Shown: positions 1 to 8,669, counted from the first letter of the stretch. The stretch is DNA of 53,683 nt from Vibrio sp. 10N.261.45.E2 (GCF_002875705.1 NZ_MCZZ01000155.1:1-53683); one strand, 5' to 3'. A program made the numbers and translations. The notes: generated from the sequence alone by a model not told the origin.

Positions 1-678
1 ACTTGTCGTATTGACTAAGAGATACGCGAAACGGGTTGGCTCTATATCTAAATTTAATTACGCAACAAAGCCGAACAGCGATTAAAAATTAAGAATGTTT
101 TATGAATATAGGAGGGAGCAGGGGAGGTGTTTTAGTTAATGAAAAAAGCTTAATACCTTACTTTAAATGTAACAAGTAATCATAAATCAATAAGATATCG
201 GATTCATCGGTTCGGGTAATTGACATCTACTTCGAATTGCTGTTTTGATGTAATGATCTAGTAAACGTTGTTTGTTAGTTTTTCTACGTGCCAGATCATA
301 TCTCTGCAAAGGTTTGGGTATTACATGTACATCAATAGATAGATTTTGCATATTTCATCCGTAAGTCCCTAATAGGACGCTTCTATTAATCTTTGTTCAG
401 CGGAAATGGCGATTGTCTAAAGGTGCTGCATGATAATCAAACAAGCATTAAAATTTCAATAGTGGAATCCTAGTTAAACGGTTTGATAACCCAAATTATT
501 CGAATAGGTCTAGACGTAAAAAATGAACAAAGTTTGATAGTCAAAGCATGCCGAACAAGAGCTACTAGGGCCATGAGAGAACAGTACATATTGTCTACCG
601 ATACTAAGAACAACGCACCTCGAAGGAGCTGTCCAATAGTTCGAAAACGTTTTGCTTTTCAAATGATTAATGTTGTAA
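1..678. other. Mostly non-coding AT-rich stretch of the island
   Basis: Apart from a possible 54-aa ORF at 187-351 on the minus strand I see no convincing gene. Two overlapping 60-70 codon frames at 483-701 on opposite strands lack ribosome binding sites and recognisable motifs. No tRNA, CRISPR or clear terminal repeat was found. This could be the start of a cargo region or the region near the element's other end. Confidence 0.4.
187..351 (-). CDS. Possible small basic protein, 54 aa
   Basis: An ATG at 351-349 is preceded on the minus strand by GGATGAAAT, a weak ribosome binding site, and opens a 54-codon frame ending in TGA at 187. The product is hydrophilic and basic, with a central run RRKTNKQRLLDHYIKT and a C-terminal Pro-rich tail. 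I do not recognise it. It lies downstream of, and on the same strand as, the recombinase module, where cargo genes of such islands usually sit. It could equally be a chance frame in AT-rich DNA. Confidence 0.28.
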   Translation of the reverse strand: MQNLSIDVHVIPKPLQRYDLARRKTNKQRLLDHYIKTAIRSRCQLPEPMNPISY

Positions 679-1368
679 CTAATTAATTTGGGTGTAGTCA
701 ATGTTGTTTGTCGCTAAAAGTGTTTGAAGTTTGATTACCTTTTTCTTTAAGTCTATCAACTCACCTTTAAGCCTTAAAATTTTATTAGTATCCTGTTCTC
801 GACCTGCTAGTTGAGTAACTATAGATTCGTTAGTTTTTTTTAAGTGTACTAACTCTTTCGCTTGCCTATTTGTTTTTTTGGTCAACTGGTCTAACTTAAC
901 TTGAAGTTCAGACTCACTTTCGACTAGGGCCGACTCCTTAATATAATTAAAAAAATCCCTGCCAATTTCTATCTGCTTTTTTTCATATTGTGCAACCAAG
1001 TCTTTTAAATCATCTTTCGTTAGCTCCCTGCTAATTTCATTTGCTTTAGCTCTAGATAATTCGTGCTCTGACTTTAACTTCTCGTTCCATGTTTTTATCG
1101 AGTTGTACAAGAAAGGACAATTTTGCCTAGACATATTTGAGTGGTTTAAGTCATGTTCTCTATTGAGATTTTCCTTTACCGTTCTACACACAGATGACTT
1201 ATTAATTGTTCTTTGCCTTATTGGGAGGGTTTTTTCTGAGGTCCTGATTTTATTTTTTATCATGATGAACTCTATCTCACAAACTTCATAAAAAGTTTTT
1301 TGAAGGTCTGTGAGTTTTTCGAATTCACTTGGATGTTTTTTTTCGATTTTATCTAAACCAATTAACAT
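679..1368 (-). CDS. Coiled-coil accessory protein of the recombinase module (TnpC/GmtX-like)
   Basis: The product has 229 aa, is basic and is largely helical. The C-terminal third (about residues 140-220) shows heptad-like Leu/Ile spacing with many Lys, Glu and Gln residues, typical of a coiled coil. The N-terminal half carries a conserved-looking NCPFLYNSIKTWN stretch. Size, position as last gene after a large recombinase, and coiled coil all match the TnpC-type accessory proteins of Tn554-like elements, which in Tn554 influence insertion orientation and efficiency. The start is well supported by an AGGAGG six bases upstream of the ATG. It follows the 733-aa recombinase with a gap of only 8 bases, so it is translated from the same transcript. 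The assignment rests on architecture; no catalytic motif is present. Confidence 0.6.
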   Translation of the reverse strand: MLIGLDKIEKKHPSEFEKLTDLQKTFYEVCEIEFIMIKNKIRTSEKTLPIRQRTINKSSVCRTVKENLNREHDLNHSNMSRQNCPFLYNSIKTWNEKLKSEHELSRAKANEISRELTKDDLKDLVAQYEKKQIEIGRDFFNYIKESALVESESELQVKLDQLTKKTNRQAKELVHLKKTNESIVTQLAGREQDTNKILRLKGELIDLKKKVIKLQTLLATNNIDYTQIN

Positions 1369-1376
1369 ACGTCCTC

Positions 1377-3578
1377 CTAATGGCTACTCTCTAGTGGTTT
1401 TATCAGAGTTTCAATTACTTTAATCTGACGTTCAGAGTGTTTGTAACGTTTATTATTCGAGTTTCTCAACAGTTTCACTAATTGCTCTGGCTTGTCCATT
1501 GAGTGCAAAATGTTTTGGTGTGTAATCATTAACTGCTCAAGTGTTAAAAGGTGACTATCGCAATGAACGGATAAATTAGGACAACCAATACAGACTCCCG
1601 ATTCACCGTTTTCAATTTTGGGCACACCTTGCTTATCAATACAATTAGCAAGCTTCCTTCTACTTTTAAAAACCATGCAAAACCCGTAACTATGAGGAAC
1701 TAATCTTTCTATCCCATCATCTTCATCTTGAATCCATGCTTCAATCATTTCATCAAGCTCATCAGGAGTTTTCCAGTTCAGGCCCTCGATATAGTTTCTT
1801 ACATACGCAACGGTATGACCTGAGTATTTTGTATGATTAACGTCTCCGGCAATCCTCTTAACCAATTCAATGCTATAGTGTGTTTCTGCCCTATGTTGCT
1901 CGATCGAAGTAACTTTGTTCCTTTTATATGCATGAGTGAAGTTAAGTACGTCACTGGAGCTATGAGCTAGATGCCTTCTGAGTGCGCGATGTATGTCTCC
2001 GTCAAATCTTCTCATTAAGTAGTCGGCCCAAAGGTGACGGCAGCCGTGTATAGTGAGTCGTTCACTTTTCTCTCTTTTCTTTAGTTCTTCTCTGATATCA
2101 ATTGGAAGAGACTTCAACATTTCTTCATATATGGAATTAAAGCGTTTGTTAAGCTGTTGTCCACGTTTACTCACAAGGGATGTATCATCGTCGATGTAAT
2201 CAGTACCAGATTCCAGCCAAATCCCAGTGGGGCGGTGGTGTAGCTTATAACGCTTAGTTTGTAACTTTCCCGCTTTAAAAACAGCACCGTTATAAAATAA
2301 TGAAGGATAACCAGAATATTCAATATCATCGACAATAAATGATACTTCTTTTGTTTTGTCCAAAAAACTTATGTTTAATAAAGAGTCAATAGCATCATTC
2401 ACTAGCGTTCCTGTTGTACGCTCATAGCTAAAGCCTTGATGTGTCTTATTTATATCTGTGACTATCCAAATTTCTTTTTTCTTTTCTTTTAAAACATTAA
2501 TAGCTTTCATATTTACAAGTTCATGAGAACGTAATCCTGTAACAATTGCGACGATTGACAACGCACAATTATTGTAAAACGCAGCTCTCTTAGATAATTC
2601 TTTGCTTGTACCTAAGGATGAGTTTTTATTTTTGATCAGTTTAAAGAAATTACGAATCGAATATTTTGGCGTTCCTTTATCGAGTTTTTCATTAAAAGAG
2701 TCATGCCAAAATTTGAATCTCTTACTATTGGTCTTTAGGGATTTTGTATATGTAACTAATTCGTCAAAATTCATCTTGAGAGTTTCAACATCATAAGTTT
2801 CGGCTTCATGGAAGAACTTGATGTTATTTGGAGTACGTTTATCTGAACGATACCAAGAACAAGTGTTAAAGTGTCTGCAAGTTTCAAAGTACGCGGCAAG
2901 TAATTTGTGATTAATGCTATCAACCTGTTCAATGCAAAAACTTAGAATGTATGTTGATGTGATGTATGAAACAGTTTCTAGGCTTCCACCCCATAAATAG
3001 TCATTGAAATCGGATTCTAATCCATTTTCCATAAAAAATTTCTTGGCAATATCTTCAAAATTTCGTGACCGTGCTTTCATGGTTGTAATCCATAAAAAGT
3101 CTCCCCGTATAGTAGCGTCACTTAAGGCGTTAAGTGGATCACTTAATCGAATAAAGCTCGAAAAAGACAATATTTTTCCTGATTTGTAACTTTCTTTTAA
3201 GGTGTGTTCAAGGTAATCTAGTAGTGTGTTGTAATTAACATCCTCTACAATATTTTGGACTTCAATGTACTTCAAATATTTGATGAAATTGAAGAAATTT
3301 ATTACTTTTTTATGCAGATCTGCGTGTGGAATGTTAAGTTTATTATCCTCCTTATACCCTCCGCATATAATAACAATGGCATGTCTAATAAATATCTTTG
3401 ACTCGGGTGAGAATTTTGAGTCTTTAAAGCTTACATCGTAACTTTTATTATTTATAACGAAGTTATCATCGAATAATCGATTGTTAATTTTCTGATTTTG
3501 CTGAGCATATAAGAGGGTGTTAGTTACTTCTTGTAGATTTGAATACATAGCAGACACTCGTTCAAATGATTGGGTCAC
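1377..3578 (-). CDS. Large tyrosine recombinase with C-terminal Cys cluster (TnpB/GmtZ-like)
   Basis: The protein has 733 aa. The catalytic core of a tyrosine recombinase is visible: Arg350 in TGLRSHELV, His511 and Arg514 in the HxxR box HGCRH, a further His539 in LAHSS, and the probable nucleophile Tyr551 in THAYKR. After the core come Cys633, Cys646, Cys663, Cys666 and Cys673, a pattern suggesting a metal-binding segment like that at the C-terminus of Tn554 TnpB. The reported start is a GTG at 3578 that overlaps the upstream gene by 17 bases; an ATG at codon 11 is an alternative. The overlap implies translational coupling. It should catalyse strand exchange at the element ends together with the smaller recombinase. 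It could be the GmtZ-type integrase, but that needs a profile search. Confidence 0.75.
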   Translation of the reverse strand: MTQSFERVSAMYSNLQEVTNTLLYAQQNQKINNRLFDDNFVINNKSYDVSFKDSKFSPESKIFIRHAIVIICGGYKEDNKLNIPHADLHKKVINFFNFIKYLKYIEVQNIVEDVNYNTLLDYLEHTLKESYKSGKILSFSSFIRLSDPLNALSDATIRGDFLWITTMKARSRNFEDIAKKFFMENGLESDFNDYLWGGSLETVSYITSTYILSFCIEQVDSINHKLLAAYFETCRHFNTCSWYRSDKRTPNNIKFFHEAETYDVETLKMNFDELVTYTKSLKTNSKRFKFWHDSFNEKLDKGTPKYSIRNFFKLIKNKNSSLGTSKELSKRAAFYNNCALSIVAIVTGLRSHELVNMKAINVLKEKKKEIWIVTDINKTHQGFSYERTTGTLVNDAIDSLLNISFLDKTKEVSFIVDDIEYSGYPSLFYNGAVFKAGKLQTKRYKLHHRPTGIWLESGTDYIDDDTSLVSKRGQQLNKRFNSIYEEMLKSLPIDIREELKKREKSERLTIHGCRHLWADYLMRRFDGDIHRALRRHLAHSSSDVLNFTHAYKRNKVTSIEQHRAETHYSIELVKRIAGDVNHTKYSGHTVAYVRNYIEGLNWKTPDELDEMIEAWIQDEDDGIERLVPHSYGFCMVFKSRRKLANCIDKQGVPKIENGESGVCIGCPNLSVHCDSHLLTLEQLMITHQNILHSMDKPEQLVKLLRNSNNKRYKHSERQIKVIETLIKPLESSH

Positions 3579-5703
3579 ATAAAGGTAAATCGTACTCGGC
3601 TAATATTTCATCAGACTTAACATGCTCTACTTCATTGAAATTATTAGCTAAAGTTGCTAATACAATTCGGAGTCCTTCTATCTCGTTAACCTTATTGGAT
3701 TTATCTTGATATGGTGATGATTGGTCTCTCCTCAATGATTCAATATAGATGTCTATTTGATTTATTTTTTGCTTCAAAAAGGCTAAAACCAAAGGATGCT
3801 TAATGATTAATATTTCTTCTTTGTCTTTAATTCCCAAGTAATCATTTACATCTTTACCAGATAAGTTAATAAATTCAGCAAAACCAGATTCATTTAAAGT
3901 TTCTGAAGGTCTTTTTACTCCAAGCATTTCCTCTGCCTCCGAGACTGAAATTTCTCTCATTTTTTTCAATAAAGTATGAGCGTCTTCCGTCATTGAATCT
4001 GCAACTTGTCTGCCTGCTGTATGATCAGCTTCTAGTAAGATAGGATTCTGAATTCTGGCTTCATAAGTATTAATGTCTACTTCAAGTGAGTGTGCTCTTT
4101 TGCTGGCTTCTATTGAACTTTCAATAGGCTGTTCAGCTTTTGGTATGCTAAAACGATCTGATTTGTAGATCTTATAATCAAATCCAAAGACTACCTTTTG
4201 AGTTTGAGTTAAATTTCCCCAATTTAGTTGCAGAGTCTTTTTCTTTCCCCATTTAGTTAATTTACTTTTACCTACGGCCTCCTTTTGTAAAATAAAAGTT
4301 TTTAAGAAATAGTGAGCTTCTTTAGGTATTGATTTTGGGTATATAGGATAGAAGTCCTCTAAAAAGTAAAAATAAGTGAATTCCCTTATTGTAAATAGTG
4401 AACAAAATGTTTTTTCATGTTCTGTATTTGTTTCTTGATAAAATTTAGTAATCTTATCAACGAATGACTTTGCAATTTCATACTCTTTTCTTTCGTTAGC
4501 CTTAGAGAACTCTACAACTTGTCCTCTTCCTTTTCCAGATCTCTCTTTAACTTCACCAAAAATAATAATTCCAAGATTTTCATTCTGGTCTATGTGATTA
4601 AGCGATAGTTTTATTAAGAGTGACTTTTGTAACTGGTGCTTAGCTAATAAGCTAAAAAAAATTGATAATTCTATTTTAGAAGGGTATCCCCGGATTAAAT
4701 CAGGGTGTAACCACTTTGATATGAGTGTGTTATTAACTTTAATATTCTTCTTTTTATCGTCAGAAAACCACCTTGATCTTTGTACTCGGTCTTCGGTTTC
4801 ATTGTAGAATAATGAAACATACTCCAACAGAGTAGTAGGTTCTTTAATTTTGAACGTATTTAAGTACGACTCTAAAATGTTTCTGTTTAAATTTGAGCTA
4901 ATTAATGGGAATAAAGATAACTCATCATTTCTTATGTATATATCTCTGAGCATATCCCGATAAATAGAATTTACTGATGCTAATTTAGATGTTCGTTCGA
5001 AAGTCCATTTGTTTTTGTTGCATTTGTTAATAGTGGAATTGAGTAATTCAAATGCTTCTGTGGATTTTGAAAAATGCTCGATAAGCGTAGATTGATAGTT
5101 ATTTATTACATCGAATGCAAAGTACAATGTAGCGTTAAAGCTTGACCATAGCGCTCTTTCTTCTTGAGCTGTATGTCGATGTGAAAACAATTTATCGCCT
5201 AGTGTTGACCTTGTTATTGAAGGGGTCTTAATTGTTTTTGGTAAATTTCTTATGGCCTCATAAATTAAATGATCATACTCAATGCCATATTTTTCATGAT
5301 TTCTAAGACTGTTGTTAAGTAAGTAAATTACATTGTTATACATAGAAGAAGCAACTCGTTCTTTTTTTAGGTAGTTAAAAAAATTTTTCATACTATCAGG
5401 TTTGCAAAATTCATCATTGCTACTGCTAATGTATTTTGATATTAGCTCCAGAGGTTTAACTTTATTCGATTTGGTGTGGTTTTTTAGAGATTTAAAGTTT
5501 TTATGCTCGAAATAAGATGCAACGCATTGCATTGTTGAAGAGGGTGTTTGGTTAAAACTAATTTCACAAAAATAGTAGGTTGGCGTTTGTTGTGAAACAC
5601 TATGGTGGGCGAAGGAAATATGAGATCTTGAATAATAATCCTCATAATTATTAAACTGCTCAGCTGTTAGTAATCCTCTATTTATGGAAAATGGATTAGA
5701 CAC
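3562..5703 (-). CDS. Degenerate tyrosine-recombinase-like protein of the module, 713 aa
   Basis: This is the second gene of the module. It starts at a GTG that overlaps the end of the upstream recombinase by 8 bases. The last part of the core still looks like a recombinase: His538 and Tyr547 in AHSLEVDINTYEAR resemble the usual GHSS...Y box. However, the region where the first catalytic Arg should lie (about residues 360-375, KLSLNHIDQNE) has no Arg, and no clear HxxR box precedes His538. A second possible motif, HTAGRQVAD at 561-569, is out of order. About 150 further residues follow, rich in Glu and Lys and helical. I infer a structural or DNA-binding partner of the two active recombinases. 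It is intact, with no stop or frameshift. Confidence 0.6.
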   Translation of the reverse strand: MSNPFSINRGLLTAEQFNNYEDYYSRSHISFAHHSVSQQTPTYYFCEISFNQTPSSTMQCVASYFEHKNFKSLKNHTKSNKVKPLELISKYISSSNDEFCKPDSMKNFFNYLKKERVASSMYNNVIYLLNNSLRNHEKYGIEYDHLIYEAIRNLPKTIKTPSITRSTLGDKLFSHRHTAQEERALWSSFNATLYFAFDVINNYQSTLIEHFSKSTEAFELLNSTINKCNKNKWTFERTSKLASVNSIYRDMLRDIYIRNDELSLFPLISSNLNRNILESYLNTFKIKEPTTLLEYVSLFYNETEDRVQRSRWFSDDKKKNIKVNNTLISKWLHPDLIRGYPSKIELSIFFSLLAKHQLQKSLLIKLSLNHIDQNENLGIIIFGEVKERSGKGRGQVVEFSKANERKEYEIAKSFVDKITKFYQETNTEHEKTFCSLFTIREFTYFYFLEDFYPIYPKSIPKEAHYFLKTFILQKEAVGKSKLTKWGKKKTLQLNWGNLTQTQKVVFGFDYKIYKSDRFSIPKAEQPIESSIEASKRAHSLEVDINTYEARIQNPILLEADHTAGRQVADSMTEDAHTLLKKMREISVSEAEEMLGVKRPSETLNESGFAEFINLSGKDVNDYLGIKDKEEILIIKHPLVLAFLKQKINQIDIYIESLRRDQSSPYQDKSNKVNEIEGLRIVLATLANNFNEVEHVKSDEILAEYDLPLCDPII

Positions 5704-6964
5704 TACTTGCTCCCTCTTGTTTCCTTCTATTATTTTTTACTCTTACTGCTGCCTCGGCGAAAGATATTGCTTCTTTTTCGAGTTCATCGGATTTCAAAAC
5801 TATTGCGGCAAGATAGACATAGCTGGCAAAGGTTGTCTCTATACTCGAATGCCCCATAATTTCTTGTATGGCTATCTGGTCAATTCCTTTTCCATCCTTT
5901 TGATGTTTAATTATTAAGTTAGTTACAAAGCAGTGCCTAGTTGAGTAAAGCTCTCTTTGCTTCCAGAGCTTAACTTGTAGAGGACTTATATTAGTATTAT
6001 TACTTATATATCTGTGTTTTGTCTTTTCCCAAAGTTTCGTGAAGTAACTCGCGTCACTCAGTTCTTTACCTTTATCAGTTACAAAGATGCGATTACGTAT
6101 AATTTTACCTAAGTCTTTTTCAAGTTTTGGCAGTGTTGTATATAAATACTCTTTAAGCTTTTGATAAGCTTCAGGAGGGATAATGATTTTTCTAAGTTTG
6201 CCCTCTCCACGCCCTTTACCGGACACAATTAATTCAGCTGATACGTTAAATTTTGCTTTTTTATTTATCACTTTTTCTAGTCTTTTTCTTGAAAAGTTAG
6301 CTCCCTTTAATAATTCATGGGGCCTTAATCCGCAGTAATAACATAATGAAAATATCAGCCTATTTCTGGTGTTCAAGAATTTATTTTTAGCGGTGCAATA
6401 GCCAATGAACGCTTTAAACTCATCTTTATTGTAATATTTATTATGAATCGTAAGGTCGAAGCCTAGACTATATGTTTGTTGTTTTTCGTAACGTTTATAT
6501 ATATACGAAAAGTCTTTTTTTTCTGATGTGAAACCGAATTTAAAACAGAAATCATAGAAGTCACGTAGAGTGTCTATATGAAGCTCCATACTGGAGTTTT
6601 TTAGACCACCTTTTTTGTACTTATCTGAAAATATGCAATTACCTTTAAATAAGAGGTTTAGGTATCCTGTTATATATGCGTCACCGATGTTAAATAGAGC
6701 TTTATTAGCCAATTCATGCTTACTCTTTAAATCACCTTTAAATGACCAGTCATTATTGTCTGTGAGAACTTGGTTAATGAAAATTTTCAACCTTGATGTT
6801 AGGTTTTTAATTGAAATGCTCTTGTTTGTGCGCAATTTGTAATATAGATAAGTACTTGGCACAAATAATGGTGCACCTGCTAAGAATAACAGGTTGGCTT
6901 GAGTGGAGGTGTGCGAGTCAACCTCATAATCCTTCACTGTGATAGTTTGGATTGCTTCTTTCAA
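5696..6964 (-). CDS. Tyrosine recombinase, first gene of the module (TnpA/GmtY-like)
   Basis: The 422-aa product has an N-terminal SAM-like binding region and a C-terminal catalytic domain with Arg214 in CGLRPHEL, Arg343 in YSTRHCFVT, His372 in IMGHSSIETT and Tyr382 or Tyr384 as nucleophile. The first His of the HxxR box is a Tyr here, a substitution seen in other members of this superfamily. The start is a TTG without an obvious ribosome binding site, so an internal start is possible. It is the first gene after the glycine riboswitch at 7131-7360 and is read in the same direction, so riboswitch transcripts would enter it. Its small size and first position match TnpA of Tn554 and the smaller recombinase of Gamma-Mobile-Trio islands. 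Confidence 0.8.
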   Translation of the reverse strand: MKEAIQTITVKDYEVDSHTSTQANLLFLAGAPLFVPSTYLYYKLRTNKSISIKNLTSRLKIFINQVLTDNNDWSFKGDLKSKHELANKALFNIGDAYITGYLNLLFKGNCIFSDKYKKGGLKNSSMELHIDTLRDFYDFCFKFGFTSEKKDFSYIYKRYEKQQTYSLGFDLTIHNKYYNKDEFKAFIGYCTAKNKFLNTRNRLIFSLCYYCGLRPHELLKGANFSRKRLEKVINKKAKFNVSAELIVSGKGRGEGKLRKIIIPPEAYQKLKEYLYTTLPKLEKDLGKIIRNRIFVTDKGKELSDASYFTKLWEKTKHRYISNNTNISPLQVKLWKQRELYSTRHCFVTNLIIKHQKDGKGIDQIAIQEIMGHSSIETTFASYVYLAAIVLKSDELEKEAISFAEAAVRVKNNRRKQEGASSV

Positions 6965-7130
6965 AATTAATACCGAATGAGTTTTTGTTAGTATTATTAA
7001 TATAGATTGGTTTGCATTAGAATCAAACTCTGTCTAACACAATATTATAGTTCATAGTAGACGGTATTAACTTATTAATACATACGGATTTCTAGATAGA
7101 ATTCTTTTGTTAATTAAGGCTGTTGCTTTC
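6965..7130 (-). other. Junction between riboswitch and recombinase genes
   Basis: This stretch should hold the expression platform of the riboswitch and the island end. It is very AT-rich, with ATTAAT-like repeats, and lacks a clear U-tract terminator. The host-to-island junction is probably at about 7070-7120, where the sequence changes from riboswitch-like to island-like composition. No target duplication was recognised. Confidence 0.4.
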
Positions 7131-7360
7131 CACTCCTCTGTCCTTTTGCCTGAGAGTTTCACTTAGCGAATAACTTATAGATAAGTAACGGGCACTAAGC
7201 TTGCTCCTTCGGCGACCGATCTAACGGTTCTCTCCAGAGGTTCCTCCAACAACAGTCCTCACTTTTCTGGATTTCTCCAGCATAAAGCACCTGAAAGATT
7301 TACTTCTTCGGCGGGTCAATCTAACTAAGTGTTAAAATTTAGTTAAAAACCACTCTCCTG
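7131..7360 (-). promoter_or_regulatory. Tandem glycine riboswitch
   Basis: Read on the minus strand, the second aptamer has the canonical strings GGTCGCCGAAGGAGCAAGC and CTCTCAGGCAAAAGGACAG, and begins with TCTGGAGAGAACC. The first aptamer starts GGAGAGTGG, contains CCGCCGAAGAAGTAAA and ends before a short linker. Two aptamers in series are the classic arrangement, which binds glycine and usually turns on glycine cleavage or sodium:glycine transport genes. Here no such gene follows: the next gene in the direction of transcription is the island recombinase starting at 6964. Both aptamers look complete. Confidence 0.93.
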
Positions 7361-7416
7361 CAGTCTTCATCGGAACAATTACCTAAGTAATTAGGTAATC
7401 TGTAGGCGTATCCTAG

Positions 7417-7444
7417 ATCATATAAAATGTGATGTCAGCTACAA
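7417..7444 (-). promoter_or_regulatory. Sigma-70-like promoter of the glycine riboswitch
   Basis: On the minus strand TTGTAG and TATGAT are separated by 16 bases, placing the start of transcription near 7410, about 50 bases before the first aptamer. A perfect 9-bp inverted repeat, ATTACCTAA-N4-TTAGGTAAT at 7378-7399, lies in the short leader between promoter and aptamer. The promoter assignment is by consensus only. Confidence 0.5.
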
Positions 7445-7548
7445 AATATCTGTTTGCACAAATGTTGTTCAACTAAATGATCAAACAACGAGTCTCTGAC
7501 GTAACTTGCTTATTTAAATGGTATAAAATAGAGAAACAAGGAGGAGTT

Positions 7549-7707
7549 ATGACTCGACTAATAGCGATTGTTTTTTTATTAGCTTTGGCATTTGTACTAT
7601 TTCGTTACCGGACAAACGAAAAATTACAAAAATGGGTAGTGATAGTTATCGTTAGCAGCTTCCTTTTGTATACTGCCAGCTTGATGATTTCGGAGTTAAC
7701 CCGTTAA
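7549..7707 (+). CDS. Small inner-membrane protein, 52 aa
   Basis: An excellent ribosome binding site (AAGGAGGAG) lies just before the ATG at 7549, so I prefer this start over an in-frame ATG at 7477. The product has two hydrophobic segments, about residues 3-18 and 30-46, joined by a short polar loop RYRTNEKLQK, giving a two-helix hairpin in the membrane. I do not recognise a family. It is divergent from the riboswitch promoter, with about 100 bases between the two, and may be an ancestral host gene flanking the insertion site. Confidence 0.7.
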   Translation: MTRLIAIVFLLALAFVLFRYRTNEKLQKWVVIVIVSSFLLYTASLMISELTR

Positions 7708-7855
7708 ACCTAGCTGTGAGCAGGTAGTATGAACGTGTTAGCAAAGTTTAAGTATCTCTGACTTGAACGATAGGTTTAACTGAGCCTAAACAATCAGTAT
7801 TGGTATAGCATCAGTGACCGCGTAACGTTAAACAAATTTTTGGGAGTACCCGCTA

Positions 7856-8590
7856 GTGAACCAGCAATCTGGACAAAGCGAACAAGATGAAGTGGTTGTT
7901 ATTGAAGAACGCGATAAACGCAGTCAGCTCTATATTGGCATTGCTGCCGTTATAGGTTTAGCGTTGGGTGGTTTAATCGGTTCTACAGTCACGGCATCGA
8001 AGTGGGAGTCTACTTATCAGGTACTCGAAACTCGTTATCAAGAACTGCATGACAGCAGAACACATTTGATGACATCTGTTGAAACGAAAGTGGCAAAAGT
8101 TGATACCGAAATCGATGCAAAAGTAGAAGCCGCACTAACAAAACAAGCGGAAGAGCATCAAAAAGAACTCCAAGAGCTAGCGAAGCAGTCTGCGGTTTTA
8201 GAGAAAGCTAACTACTCGCTAGAGCAACAGCTAAACGAGCAAAAGCAAACGTTGGAACAAACAGAGAAAGATAACCAGAAACTGAATCGTCAGGCTGACA
8301 TGCAATCAACTTTGTTCGAGCGTTCGCGCGAAGTTTTCAGAAAAGAATTACAAATTTCTCAAGAACTTGAAAAGCTTGAGAAAGAAAGAGACGAGCTCGA
8401 GCAGAATCTTGGTTCGCTTAAGAAAGCATGTGATGTTTACTTAGATGGCACATCATGGGATGCAAAATCTGACGCTTGTGAGAAGCAAGACAACGCGAAC
8501 TCTCGCCTGAGTGACATCAGACAAATGATTGAAGTTCACACCATGGATCTCAAGCAAATCAAAACACTAACCGAAGAGATGGGTCTATAA
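7856..8590 (+). CDS. Membrane-anchored coiled-coil protein
   Basis: The 244-aa product has an acidic N-terminus, one hydrophobic segment at about residues 26-48 (glycine-rich, GLALGGLIGS) and a long coiled coil from about 60 to 200 made of Glu, Lys, Gln and Leu. A C-terminal part carries two Cys residues about 18 apart (KKACDVYLDG and DACEKQ) that could form a disulphide. It starts at GTG 7856, supported by GGGAG. Topology suggests a single-pass inner-membrane protein with a periplasmic coiled coil. Such proteins are often mislabelled as ParA-like or chromosome partitioning because of the coiled coil; there is no Walker motif here. The function is unknown. A strong terminator follows. Confidence 0.75.
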   Translation: MNQQSGQSEQDEVVVIEERDKRSQLYIGIAAVIGLALGGLIGSTVTASKWESTYQVLETRYQELHDSRTHLMTSVETKVAKVDTEIDAKVEAALTKQAEEHQKELQELAKQSAVLEKANYSLEQQLNEQKQTLEQTEKDNQKLNRQADMQSTLFERSREVFRKELQISQELEKLEKERDELEQNLGSLKKACDVYLDGTSWDAKSDACEKQDNANSRLSDIRQMIEVHTMDLKQIKTLTEEMGL

Positions 8591-8631
8591 GTACAAACGC
8601 TTAATTCAATCGTCTCTGGTTGCAGCTATTC

Positions 8632-8669
8632 AAACGCCCACATCATAAAAATGATGTGGGCGTTTTTTT
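8632..8669 (+). terminator. Rho-independent terminator
   Basis: A near-perfect stem of AACGCCCACATCAT with its complement, a four-base loop and a T7 run lies 42 bases after the coiled-coil gene. Confidence 0.9.

Larger units (their letters stand above)
1..7110 (-). mobile_element. Part of a tyrosine-recombinase genomic island (Tn554/Gamma-Mobile-Trio-like)
   Basis: Four minus-strand genes in tight order encode two tyrosine recombinases with catalytic residues, a third degenerate recombinase-like protein and a short coiled-coil protein. This is the logic of Tn554 (TnpA, TnpB, TnpC) and of Gamma-Mobile-Trio islands (GmtY, GmtZ, GmtX), but with one extra large subunit. The DNA is clearly more AT-rich than the housekeeping genes to the right. 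The right boundary must lie between the recombinase start near 6964 and the riboswitch at 7131; I place it loosely near 7.1 kb because no repeat could be recognised. The left end is not seen, so cargo may continue beyond the window. The element type is inferred from architecture. Confidence 0.7.

Noticed and set aside
483..701. Two 60-70 codon frames on opposite strands, one beginning like an IS110 transposase (IGLDV)
   Set aside because: No ribosome binding site, no DEDD residues and no continuation; the resemblance covers only about six residues.
6965..7130. Target-site duplication or terminal repeat of the island
   Set aside because: Only short AT-rich matches such as TTAATACC occur on both sides; they are not above chance.
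7378..7399. Inverted repeat ATTACCTAA-N4-TTAGGTAAT as an attachment site
   Set aside because: It lies in the riboswitch leader, not at the junction, and has no second copy in the window; more likely a leader hairpin.
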